DNA from: Candidatus Daviesbacteria bacterium
GTDB lineage: Bacteria > Patescibacteriota > Microgenomatia > Daviesbacterales > UBA10151
Reading direction: 5' to 3'
DNA: 32,394 nucleotides
Assembly (NCBI GenBank): GCA_016183305.1
Contig: JACPEW010000008.1
Coordinates: 1 to 32,394 of the forward strand
This document shows, one piece after another, positions 10,146 through 18,185 of this stretch. The notes below the pieces were generated by a model. It had not been told where the DNA came from and did not search any database. It saw only the letters and a list, made by a program, of their open reading frames with translations. The stretch's first letter is position 1, and the number at the start of each line of letters is the position of its first letter. The position numbers and the translations under genes are program-made.

Positions 10146-10409
10146 TTACCTTGCCCAGCGATTATACAAAGCTATGGTGATATAAGTTGTAACCCATGTC
10201 ACAACCGACAAACTAATAATTCCCCATAACAATAACGCTAAATCTGGACTAAACGGAGCCTTGACTGATTCAAGGCTGATTGTATGCATCCAGGATTTAC
10301 TAATACTAAAAATTAAGTCAGGCGCAAAATAAGATAATCCTGCACACACTAGATAGAAAACTGCCATTACAGCTGTAGCAGCATGAGCAAAAGCTTTAGC
10401 ATTTAACAT
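10146..10409 (-). CDS. Small 2-TM membrane protein, DUF5676-like
   Basis: MLNAKAFAHAATAVMAVFYLVCAGLSYFAPDLIFSISKSWMH...; family call from memory. Confidence 0.65.
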   Translation of the reverse strand: MLNAKAFAHAATAVMAVFYLVCAGLSYFAPDLIFSISKSWMHTISLESVKAPFSPDLALLLWGIISLSVVTWVTTYITIALYNRWAR

Positions 10410-10421
10410 ATCATCACCCCC

Positions 10422-10559
10422 TTATTTTCTGTTTATTTGTTTCCAGAGCCAAGCCCCTACCAAAATTAGGTCCACTAAGACTACCAACCACAGGATTAGA
10501 CTCCAAACTCCAAATCCATAGCCCATCATTCCTCCATAATTTCCCCAATTACCCATCAT
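10422..10559 (-). CDS. Small Met/Gly/Trp-rich single-TM protein (45 aa), missed in the ORF track
   Basis: Manual translation: MMGNWGNYGGMMGYGFGVWSLILWLVVLVDLILVGAWLWKQINRK, collinear with operon; AGGAGG upstream. Confidence 0.7.
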   Translation of the reverse strand: MMGNWGNYGGMMGYGFGVWSLILWLVVLVDLILVGAWLWKQINRK

Positions 10560-10584
10560 GATTTATCACCTCCTAAATAATATT

Positions 10585-11427
10585 TTACACTTTCTTGGCT
10601 ATCCAATAAATAAAACCAATTAGCAAACCTACAAATACCACATTTAAAATTAAATTATTCCCTACTGCTGCATTCACATTAGTTAAAGCTCCGGTAATTG
10701 TTTTAGTAAATACATCCATATTTTCAATAGAAAGTTTGCCTGTCATTGTTAAACCTAAGGCCAGTAATCCAGTAATTAAAAATACAATTGAGGCTATTAA
10801 ATTACTTAAGCTAATCACATAAATTTTGCCAAAAAGATCTATAGTGCTTAGAGGCTTTTTTAAGATAGTTAGTTTAGGCATTTTATCTGAGAGAAAAACT
10901 GAAATTAGAAGCAAAGGAATCACCATTCCTAATACATACATTCCACCTACTAAAAGAGCTCCAAAAAAACTAGGGGAGAGAAGGGTCAAAGTCATAATGC
11001 CAATTAAAACAGGCGCGCAACAAGCGCTTGTAATACCTGAAACTATACCCAGGGTAAAAATTGATACTACATCTGTTTTTCCGCTGTTACTAAATCTATT
11101 TAAATTAGGCATTGGTAATTTAATGCCCAAAAATGTCGTGGCCGCTACTGCCAACATCACTAAACCACCAATAATATAGATAATATTATGATAATGGAAC
11201 AGCAGTTTTGATACAAAAGCAACTCCTAATACTGCAGGCATCAGCACTACAAAAATTCCTGCTCCAAAAACTAAAGTCATCAAAATCACTTTTTCTTTTT
11301 CCTTAAAAACACTGCCTAAATAAGCTGGCAGTAAAAAAGTAATACAACAAGGAGCAAATAAAGCTACTATTCCTGCAACAAATGCAGCTATTAAAGATGT
11401 CTGAAACAAGACATTTTCCATTCCCAT
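10585..11427 (-). CDS. ccdA: CcdA/DsbD-family cytochrome c biogenesis transmembrane protein
   Basis: VALFAPCCITFLLPAYLGSVF and SGITSACCAPVLIGIM Cys-containing TM motifs. Confidence 0.85.
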   Translation of the reverse strand: MGMENVLFQTSLIAAFVAGIVALFAPCCITFLLPAYLGSVFKEKEKVILMTLVFGAGIFVVLMPAVLGVAFVSKLLFHYHNIIYIIGGLVMLAVAATTFLGIKLPMPNLNRFSNSGKTDVVSIFTLGIVSGITSACCAPVLIGIMTLTLLSPSFFGALLVGGMYVLGMVIPLLLISVFLSDKMPKLTILKKPLSTIDLFGKIYVISLSNLIASIVFLITGLLALGLTMTGKLSIENMDVFTKTITGALTNVNAAVGNNLILNVVFVGLLIGFIYWIAKKV

Positions 11428-12363
11428 TTATACTCCACAACCCCCTCCTTGACTCTGTAAGCCAGGCACGCTTTGAACTGCTTGTTTAATCCTTGCAGCG
11501 CCTTGAACTGAAGAATAATCTCTACCCAAAGCCACTTTTGGATCAACATTTTTCCACTTAACATTAGTCTTATCAAAATATGCAGCCATTTCTATATAAT
11601 TTTGTGGGAACCAGAAAGAATTAAATGCCAAAAGATCTTTATAGATTTGGTCTTCAGGCAAACCATTAAAAACTGCCCACTGGATATAACCTAAAGCAGC
11701 CATACCATGATTACAGTCAGGGAAACTAGTGGCATTGCCACAACAAGGCCTGAATACATTATCAGCAATTTTTTTCACTAAGTCTTGTTGAAAAGAATTC
11801 AGAGGGATTAGTTCCTGAGAAGAATAAATCTCCATTACTGGTTTTGCCCCTATTGTCCAGCCTCCAGTTGAGGCAAAATTTTCTGTAGGAGTACCTCCTG
11901 TTTTCATTGGACCCTCATCCAAAACTTTGCTTTTGTTAACCAGACCCAAAGCCCAAAAGAAATTAACCACAAAATGGGAATTCTTCTCGCTGATAGTAAT
12001 ATAGTCTTCAGAGCTTCCTTCCAGATATTTCATATTGTCTTTTCCGTCAGCATCTGAGACTACACTAGCTTCAAACTTTGCCTTATCAATTACTCCAGCT
12101 TCTACTAACTTTTGTCCTAAATCCTTCCATTTCAAAGAAGTTTTATAACCATTTTGTGGTAAAACCTGCTGTTTTAAAATCTGGATTAGTTCTTCCGGGT
12201 TTTTAGTGGTCTTAGCCAAAGCTTGAATATTTCTATTAAGTTCTTGTCTCATTAAATAGTATTGGGCAATCCCCATAGCTAAAGTAGAATTTAGAACAAT
12301 TAAAAGTACCATCCATAAAGGTACAGCTTTTAATAAAATATTTTTAAATTTTGACTTTTGCAT
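11428..12363 (-). CDS. Hypothetical membrane-anchored Cys-rich protein in copper operon
   Basis: N-terminal TM; FRPCCGNATSFPDCNHGMAALGYIQWAVFNG block; C-terminal GGGCGV. Confidence 0.75.
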   Translation of the reverse strand: MQKSKFKNILLKAVPLWMVLLIVLNSTLAMGIAQYYLMRQELNRNIQALAKTTKNPEELIQILKQQVLPQNGYKTSLKWKDLGQKLVEAGVIDKAKFEASVVSDADGKDNMKYLEGSSEDYITISEKNSHFVVNFFWALGLVNKSKVLDEGPMKTGGTPTENFASTGGWTIGAKPVMEIYSSQELIPLNSFQQDLVKKIADNVFRPCCGNATSFPDCNHGMAALGYIQWAVFNGLPEDQIYKDLLAFNSFWFPQNYIEMAAYFDKTNVKWKNVDPKVALGRDYSSVQGAARIKQAVQSVPGLQSQGGGCGV

Positions 12364-12855
12364 TTATTTTACGACCACTCCTTTCAAAGAAAATTCTATA
12401 TTGGGATTTTGGGCATCATTTGTTTGTACAGATATTAACCGTTCCATCGGTCCTACCCCTGTTGGTCCATGGAAAGTGGGATCAAAAATAACTGTCAGTT
12501 GAGCTTCTTTGTTTGGTGGCACTTCACCTACCCAGGATGAGGTAGCATGCATGCTAAAATAAGGACTGGTTTTACCATCTATTGCAACTTGAGCTTTAGT
12601 ACAAGTACAGGAGGTTTTAACTCCTGTTAACTTCAAAGTATTTGTGCCTGTATTTTTGATGGTAAAAGTTTTAACAGCATTGCCTCCGCTATAAGGAATA
12701 TTACCCCAATCAAAAGTTTTTTGATCTACCTCTGCTTTAGCATTTTGCGAGGCAGTAATTTGATTAGGGACACTAGCGCTTAAGACAAAAATTCCACCGC
12801 CCAATATAAGTAAGGTTAAAACAATAAATCCAATAATTAGCTTTTTATCATTCAT
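12364..12855 (-). CDS. DUF1573 domain-containing protein
   Basis: FDWGNIPYSGGNAVKTFTIKNTGTNTLKLTGVKTSCTCTKA... Confidence 0.88.
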   Translation of the reverse strand: MNDKKLIIGFIVLTLLILGGGIFVLSASVPNQITASQNAKAEVDQKTFDWGNIPYSGGNAVKTFTIKNTGTNTLKLTGVKTSCTCTKAQVAIDGKTSPYFSMHATSSWVGEVPPNKEAQLTVIFDPTFHGPTGVGPMERLISVQTNDAQNPNIEFSLKGVVVK

Positions 12856-12856
12856 G

Positions 12857-13129
12857 CTAAGCGCCTTTTTTTACAACATTCATTATTTCTTGAATTGAAG
12901 TATCTATTTCACCTTTGTTAATATGATCAACCACACAAGTTTTTAAGTGATGCTCTAACAACACATGATTTGTTTCTTCTAAAGCTCTTTGAACAGCTTG
13001 GGATTGATGCATTACGTCAATGCAATACTCGTGAGTTTCAACCATTTGGATAACTTTTTGTAAATGCCCCTGAGCAATTTTTAACCGGTGCAATATCGCT
13101 TCCTGAGTATCTTTTGGTCTATATGCCAT
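12857..13129 (-). CDS. csoR: CsoR/FrmR-family copper-sensing transcriptional repressor
   Basis: LKIAQGHLQKVIQMVETHEYCIDVMHQ ... LLEHHLKTCV; Cys-His-Cys ligand pattern of Cu(I) CsoR. Confidence 0.9.
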   Translation of the reverse strand: MAYRPKDTQEAILHRLKIAQGHLQKVIQMVETHEYCIDVMHQSQAVQRALEETNHVLLEHHLKTCVVDHINKGEIDTSIQEIMNVVKKGA

Positions 13130-13133
13130 AGTC

Positions 13134-13145
13134 CCCCTATAGGGG
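13134..13145. promoter_or_regulatory. Putative CsoR operator, CCCCTATAGGGG
   Basis: Perfect 12-bp palindrome between the -10 and the csoR start codon. Confidence 0.7.
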
Positions 13146-13147
13146 AT

Positions 13148-13177
13148 ATATTAATTTAAAAGGAGAGCAATTGTCAA
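13148..13177 (-). promoter_or_regulatory. Sigma70-type promoter of the csoR-cop operon
   Basis: Minus strand TTGACA (13172-13177), 18-bp spacer, TAATAT (13148-13153). Confidence 0.65.
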
Positions 13178-13191
13178 GAAAATCCAGGAAT

Positions 13192-13980
13192 TTAAGATAA
13201 AAGCACTCCGCCATCAACTACAATTTGGGCACCTGTCATATATGAAGACAGCTCTGAAGCTAAAAATAAAGCTGCCTTGCCAATATCATCTGGCTGACCC
13301 ATTGTCTGCATAGGGATTTTAGCAATAAACTTTTCCAAAATATCAGCTCTCAAAGGCTTTCCTTGTGTTACACCTGGAGTCTCAATTGCTCCTGGAGCTA
13401 TAGCATTTACCCAAATTTTATGAGGAGCAAGTTCTAAAGCTACATTTTTGCTAAATCCCCATACTCCATGTTTTGAGGCATCATAGTGAGCTAGTCCTAC
13501 AGATGAAGGATGCAGTGCATCGATGGAGGTAACATTAATAATTTTTCCTCCCCTGTTTTGTTTAATCATCTGCTCTGAGGCATATTTTGTACAAAGAAAA
13601 ACTCCTTTTAAGTTCACAGCGATTACTTTATCAAAATCTGCTGCGGTCATTTGTTCAACTAAGCTAGCAGGATAAATTCCAGCATTATTGACTAGAATAT
13701 CAATTCCCCCAAAAACCTTAACTGTTTCCTCCGCCATTTTTTTAACATCTTTTTCCTGGGAAACATCAACTTTAACAAACTTTACTTTCCAACCTTTATC
13801 AGATAAATCTTTTGCTGATTGCAAAGCTTCTTGCTCCTTAAAATCAGCAATCATCACTGATGCTCCAGCTTCAGCTAATCTATAAACTATTCCTAATCCA
13901 ATTCCTTGAGCTCCTCCAGTTACAATCACTGTTTTTCCAGATAAATCTATTAAGCTGCTTATTGGCACAATGTTTTTCAT
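13192..13980 (-). CDS. SDR-family oxidoreductase
   Basis: TGGAQGIG, NNAG, YDASKHG motifs and C-terminal YMTGAQIVVDGG. Confidence 0.92.
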   Translation of the reverse strand: MKNIVPISSLIDLSGKTVIVTGGAQGIGLGIVYRLAEAGASVMIADFKEQEALQSAKDLSDKGWKVKFVKVDVSQEKDVKKMAEETVKVFGGIDILVNNAGIYPASLVEQMTAADFDKVIAVNLKGVFLCTKYASEQMIKQNRGGKIINVTSIDALHPSSVGLAHYDASKHGVWGFSKNVALELAPHKIWVNAIAPGAIETPGVTQGKPLRADILEKFIAKIPMQTMGQPDDIGKAALFLASELSSYMTGAQIVVDGGVLLS

Positions 13981-14624
13981 TTTTTTAGTTCATTTGCCAC
14001 TACAGTATTTAACTCACTAAAGCTTTGTAAATTAAGTTTGCGGCCATTTAAGAAAAATGTTGGTGTGGCATTTACACCTAAACGCCTGCTTTCAGCTTCA
14101 TCCTCATCAACCCTTGATTTAACAACTGGATCTTCTAAATCTTGATTTAACTTATCCTGATCTAGACTTAATTCTTTAGCCAAATTGAGGAAAAACGCAG
14201 CTGCTTCTTTTTCAGGCAAAATGGTCCACTGGCTTTGAGTTTCAAATAATTTATCATGCATTTCCCAAAATTTACCCTGTTTGGCTGCTGCTTCTGCAAA
14301 AATAGCTACCTGCCTTGAATGAGTATGCTGTGGAAGAGGAAAATGGCGGTAAATAAGTTGCACTTTATTTGGATAATCAGATTTTACTTTTTTAACAAAA
14401 GGCTCTGCAGCTGCGCAGGCAGGGCATTCAAGGTCAGAAAATTCTACTAATTTTACTTTTGCGCTATCGCTGCCAATTTTTTGGCCTTTGCTATAGTCAA
14501 TTTGATAAACAGTTTCTTCGTTTGTCCCAGATAATCCTTGCTTAGAAAGCAGAAAAATTCCGCCAAATAAAAGAACTAGGGTAATAATTAAGATTATTCC
14601 TAAAACTTTAGTTTCCGTCTTCAT
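13977..14624 (-). CDS. DsbA-family thiol-disulfide oxidoreductase, membrane-anchored
   Basis: VKLVEFSDLECPACAAAEP (CPAC active site), GVNATPTFFLNG. Confidence 0.92.
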   Translation of the reverse strand: MKTETKVLGIILIITLVLLFGGIFLLSKQGLSGTNEETVYQIDYSKGQKIGSDSAKVKLVEFSDLECPACAAAEPFVKKVKSDYPNKVQLIYRHFPLPQHTHSRQVAIFAEAAAKQGKFWEMHDKLFETQSQWTILPEKEAAAFFLNLAKELSLDQDKLNQDLEDPVVKSRVDEDEAESRRLGVNATPTFFLNGRKLNLQSFSELNTVVANELKK

Positions 14625-15045
14625 TAGTACATTTAAAAGCTAAAATGATTGATAATAAAAGCGCCAGCGATATTATAAATGACAAGATACACCAAAAGCA
14701 AAAGGCCCCAATAACAAAGGCTTCCAGATAGGTTAAATAAACACCAAAACCAACACCTGAAGTTGCGCCCAAAAGTTGTAATTTTCGGATTAATTTTGTA
14801 GGCAACTGGTGTGTATGAATAACTGATAAAATTGCCATTCCTACATAAAAAGCAACACCTAGAATAGGAATCGAGATGCCTAAAAATTGAGAATAAGGGC
14901 TAGACCGGACAATATCGCATCCTCCCCCTACCGGACAATATACTGGCCCATTAATGCTATATTCATATAGTAAAAACCCAGATACTAAAAGTCCTAGCAG
15001 GCTTAAAATAAAAACCAATCTGTTTGATAAAGTCTGTGTAATCAT
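14608..15045 (-). CDS. Vitamin K epoxide reductase (VKOR) family protein
   Basis: Four TMs, CDIVRSSPYSQFLGISIPILGVAFY and FCFWCILSF (CxxC). Confidence 0.9.
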   Translation of the reverse strand: MITQTLSNRLVFILSLLGLLVSGFLLYEYSINGPVYCPVGGGCDIVRSSPYSQFLGISIPILGVAFYVGMAILSVIHTHQLPTKLIRKLQLLGATSGVGFGVYLTYLEAFVIGAFCFWCILSFIISLALLLSIILAFKCTNEDGN

Positions 15046-15048
15046 ATT

Positions 15049-15201
15049 TTAACGGCTATTTTGCCAACAAATCACCTTATTAATAATTAACTTTATAAAA
15101 GCCAACATTAGTTGAATTACAGGAAACACAACAAAAGAGATTAAAGCTACCAAACCTGTAATTAATTCTGATAGAACTTGTCCGCAAAACGAGCAATTCA
15201 T
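15049..15201 (-). CDS. Small CxxC plus TM protein (50 aa), missed in the ORF track
   Basis: Manual translation: MNCSFCGQVLSELITGLVALISFVVFPVIQLMLAFIKLIINKVICWQNSR. Confidence 0.6.
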   Translation of the reverse strand: MNCSFCGQVLSELITGLVALISFVVFPVIQLMLAFIKLIINKVICWQNSR

Positions 15202-15204
15202 GGA

Positions 15205-15837
15205 TTATAGGCTAAAGTCGCTTTCTGTCTGCATATCATGATTATGTTCTCCTCTTTCCAGTTCTTCCTCAAAGGTTTTAATAGCATCCAAAACTTCTTC
15301 TGGAGAATTAACAATTTTATACACTTTTAGTTCTTGAGGTCTGAGTAGCATGTTTTCTTTAAAAGCATTAATGATATTTTCCCAGTATTTACCGTATAAT
15401 ATTAAAGGCTTGTGATGTCCAAAGTATAATTTAGCCAAACCCCAAGCCATCCCAAATTCAGAAATAGTGCCGGAACCACCATTAAAAATTACATATACTT
15501 GACCAGTACTCATTAAAGCTAAAGTTCTTTCTACATAATTGGTAGTTTTTATTTCTTCATCAAATAAATTTTTTGGGTCTCTACCTTCAAAGTTAGGAAT
15601 ATCCTCTGAGTATAAAGTTACCCCGATTACCTTGCCTCCACCTTCTTTGGCGCCAATTGTTGCAGCTCTCATTACCCCAGGACCTCCTCCGTCTACCACG
15701 ATATAACCTGCTTCAGCCAGCTCTTTACTGACGCTTCTGACAGTTTTAAACAGCCCGTCATTTTCTGAGGCATCGGCAAATCCAAAAACAGCTACATATT
15801 GAATTGTTTTAGCTTTTTTTTCTTTAAGACCCATCAA
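15205..15837 (-). CDS. LOG family protein (lysine-decarboxylase-like Rossmann)
   Basis: VVDGGGPGVMRAATIGAKEGGGKVIGV and FNGGSGTISEFGMAW (variant of PGGxGTxxE). Confidence 0.85.
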   Translation of the reverse strand: MMGLKEKKAKTIQYVAVFGFADASENDGLFKTVRSVSKELAEAGYIVVDGGGPGVMRAATIGAKEGGGKVIGVTLYSEDIPNFEGRDPKNLFDEEIKTTNYVERTLALMSTGQVYVIFNGGSGTISEFGMAWGLAKLYFGHHKPLILYGKYWENIINAFKENMLLRPQELKVYKIVNSPEEVLDAIKTFEEELERGEHNHDMQTESDFSL

Positions 15838-16465
15838 CTGCCTCCCATAGCTTCTCTAAATTATCATCTATCTCCCCTTTTAACAAGAAGGAGCCTACAA
15901 TTACATAATCCACGCCTGCATCAACCAGTTTTTTAATATTTGTATCCCGCACTGCGCCGTCAACTGCTGCCTTAATTGGCCATTGTTTCGATTTTAATTC
16001 TTTTAGTTTATCTACTACCCCTTCAATAAACGGCTGACCTTGAAAGCCAGGCACAACACCCATTAGCATTACAATATCAGTTTTAGATATAAAAGGCTCT
16101 AACTTTTCTAAAGGAGTTTCATGCTTTAGTACCAATCCTGTTTCTAATCCTTGAGCTTTAGCATAGCTTAAACATTCATCTTGATTATCTTCAGATTCTA
16201 GATGAAACAGTACCCGCTTAAAATCAGCCTTCACTAACTCATCTATCCACTCTTTAGGATTTTGAACCATTAAATGGGCTTCCTTTTTTAAAGTAAATTT
16301 ATATTTAGACGTCACTGATGGTCTAATCCCTTCATTGGGAACAAATTTATTATCCATGAAGTCAATATGTACCCATTCAAATAATCCTGTTTTTTCCAGC
16401 CTAGAAAAATCATTATTATATCCTCTATCAGTAGTAGGAAGCACTGCCGGGATAATTTGTACCAT
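15824..16465 (-). CDS. rpe: Ribulose-phosphate 3-epimerase
   Basis: WVHIDFMDNKFVPN, MLMGVVPGFQGQPFI, AAVDGAVRDTNI. Confidence 0.88.
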   Translation of the reverse strand: MVQIIPAVLPTTDRGYNNDFSRLEKTGLFEWVHIDFMDNKFVPNEGIRPSVTSKYKFTLKKEAHLMVQNPKEWIDELVKADFKRVLFHLESEDNQDECLSYAKAQGLETGLVLKHETPLEKLEPFISKTDIVMLMGVVPGFQGQPFIEGVVDKLKELKSKQWPIKAAVDGAVRDTNIKKLVDAGVDYVIVGSFLLKGEIDDNLEKLWEAVDGS

Positions 16466-16914
16466 TATCTTGTTTCTATTTGTTTAATTTTATCAATTCT
16501 TCTAATATGCCTCTCATCCTCTGAAAATTTTGTTTCTAAAAATAGTTTTACTGCCTTGGTGGCTTCTTCAACGCTTAAAAATCTTGCGCCTAAGGATAAA
16601 ATATTGGAATTGTTGTGCTGGCGGGTTAAACTAGGCATTTCTTCTGCGCTTCCATAATATACAGCTGCTCTGACATTAGGAAATTTGTTGGCAACAATTG
16701 CTTCTCCTTGACCTGAACCTCCTAAAATTATTGCTCTACTGTTAGGATCCTCCGAGATTGCCTGCGCAGCCTGGGAAATAAAATCTGGATAATCATCTTC
16801 TTTATCGTATTCAAAAGCCCCACAGTCTTTTACCTCATACCCTTCATTTGTTAGGAATTCTTTAATTTTTTCTTTTAACTCAAATCCTGCATGATCAGCA
16901 GACAGATACACCAT
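16465..16914 (-). CDS. rpiB: Ribose-5-phosphate isomerase B / sugar-phosphate isomerase
   Basis: SADHAGFELKEKIK, DYPDFISQAAQAI, GGSGQGEAIVANKFPNVRAAV, RQHNNSNILSLGAR. Confidence 0.92.
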   Translation of the reverse strand: MVYLSADHAGFELKEKIKEFLTNEGYEVKDCGAFEYDKEDDYPDFISQAAQAISEDPNSRAIILGGSGQGEAIVANKFPNVRAAVYYGSAEEMPSLTRQHNNSNILSLGARFLSVEEATKAVKLFLETKFSEDERHIRRIDKIKQIETR

Positions 16915-17008
16915 ACTCTCATTGTATCATGATCCAGTTTGTACTACTTGACCAGACTGGAGAATATCTGATATAAAAATCATGGTTATCGAAAGATAGC
17001 TTTTCAAG

Positions 17009-17034
17009 AAAACTCGCCTCGTGCGAGTTTTTTT
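17009..17034 (+). terminator. Intrinsic-terminator-like hairpin without an annotated upstream + strand gene
   Basis: AAAACTCGC-CTCGT-GCGAGTTTT followed by T run. Confidence 0.7.
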
Positions 17035-17035
17035 G

Positions 17036-17044
17036 TGCTATAAT
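17036..17044 (+). promoter_or_regulatory. Extended -10 promoter of rib operon (TGC TATAAT)
   Basis: TGCTATAAT, 7 nt before the 5' end of the riboswitch P1 helix. Confidence 0.65.
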
Positions 17045-17050
17045 AACGCT

Positions 17051-17166
17051 GTTCTTTCGGGGATTTGCGAAAGTCAAAATCGGTAGTAAACTCTACGAGG
17101 GTCGAACCTTCGACCCATGAGCCAGTGAAACTCTGGCAGCGACCGTACAGTCGGGATGAAAGAAAG
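17051..17166 (+). promoter_or_regulatory. FMN riboswitch (RFN element)
   Basis: P1 TTCTTTC/GAAAGAA (17052-17058/17158-17164), internal CGGTAGTAAA ... CCATGAGCC ... GCGACCGTACAGTCGGGATG signatures, directly upstream of ribE. Confidence 0.88.
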
Positions 17167-17169
17167 AAT

Positions 17170-17745
17170 ATGTTTACAGGAATAATTACTAGTCTAGGCC
17201 ATGTGGCCAAAAAAACAGATAAAAACCTAACAATTTTAGCTGATCGTCTTTTTTTGTTACAAATTCAAAAAGGCAGCAGCATCTCTGTAAATGGTACCTG
17301 TTTAACGGTTGCTCAAACTGGCAAACAGTCCTTCACGGTAGACTTCATGCCGGAGACCAGTAACAAAACCAATATCCAAAACCTAAAAATAAATAGCCTG
17401 GTAAATTTGGAGCTGCCTGCAACAGCTGCTTCATTTTTATCTGGCCATCTGGTCCAAGGCCATGTAGATAGTACAGCAACATTAATAAGTCTCACCAAGC
17501 AGGAAAATAGCAGCCTGTTAAAATTCTCCATCCCTGCTGATTTAGCTAAATATATTGTAGAAAAAGGATCAATTGCTGTTAATGGCATTTCTTTAACCGT
17601 TATTAAGGTAGGAAAAAATTATTTTACAGTTGGTATTATTCCTTATACCTGGAATAACACTATGCTTAAAACTATCAAGCCGGAAGATTTAGTTAATATT
17701 GAGGTTGATATTTTGACCAAATACGTAGAAAGATTATTAAAATGA
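17170..17745 (+). CDS. ribE: Riboflavin synthase alpha chain
   Basis: MFTGIITSLG start, SVNGTCLTV, HLVQGHVD, VNGISLTV repeats. ORF-track start 17065 lies in the riboswitch. Confidence 0.93.
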   Translation: MFTGIITSLGHVAKKTDKNLTILADRLFLLQIQKGSSISVNGTCLTVAQTGKQSFTVDFMPETSNKTNIQNLKINSLVNLELPATAASFLSGHLVQGHVDSTATLISLTKQENSSLLKFSIPADLAKYIVEKGSIAVNGISLTVIKVGKNYFTVGIIPYTWNNTMLKTIKPEDLVNIEVDILTKYVERLLK

Positions 17746-18185
17746 CAAACATAAACAATATTAAAATTGCTATAGTCAGCAGTAACTTCCGCAAAGATGT
17801 CTCAGAAAACTTGGAGAAAAACTGCCTGGCAACTCTAAAAAAACAGGGTTTAAAAGATAATTGTATAGATATCTTTAGGGTTCCGGGAGCGCTTGAAATA
17901 CCTCTTGTTGTAAAAAAACTGGCCAAGAAAAAAATTTACAGCGCCATCATTACTTTTGGAGCCATAGTAAAGGGGGATACTTATCATTTTGAACAAATAA
18001 GCAACGAATGCGCTAAAGGCTGTATGGAAGTTTCCCTGCAGTATGAAATACCGGTTATTTTTGAAGTATTATCAGTCTATAAATTAAAAGATGCTTTAGA
18101 CAGGGCAACCAGAAGTAAAGAAAACAAAGGAGTAGAAGCAGCTTTAACAGCTTTAGAAATGACTAAAACTGTTCCTAAATTATGA
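17742..18185 (+). CDS. ribH: 6,7-dimethyl-8-ribityllumazine synthase
   Basis: FRVPGALEIPLVVKKL, ITFGAIVKGDTYHFEQISNECAKG. Confidence 0.93.
   Translation: MTNINNIKIAIVSSNFRKDVSENLEKNCLATLKKQGLKDNCIDIFRVPGALEIPLVVKKLAKKKIYSAIITFGAIVKGDTYHFEQISNECAKGCMEVSLQYEIPVIFEVLSVYKLKDALDRATRSKENKGVEAALTALEMTKTVPKL

Noticed and set aside
17004-17210. Minus ORF 17004..17210 and the 17065 start of the ribE ORF
   Set aside because: Both cover the FMN riboswitch; translation begins at MFTGII (17170).
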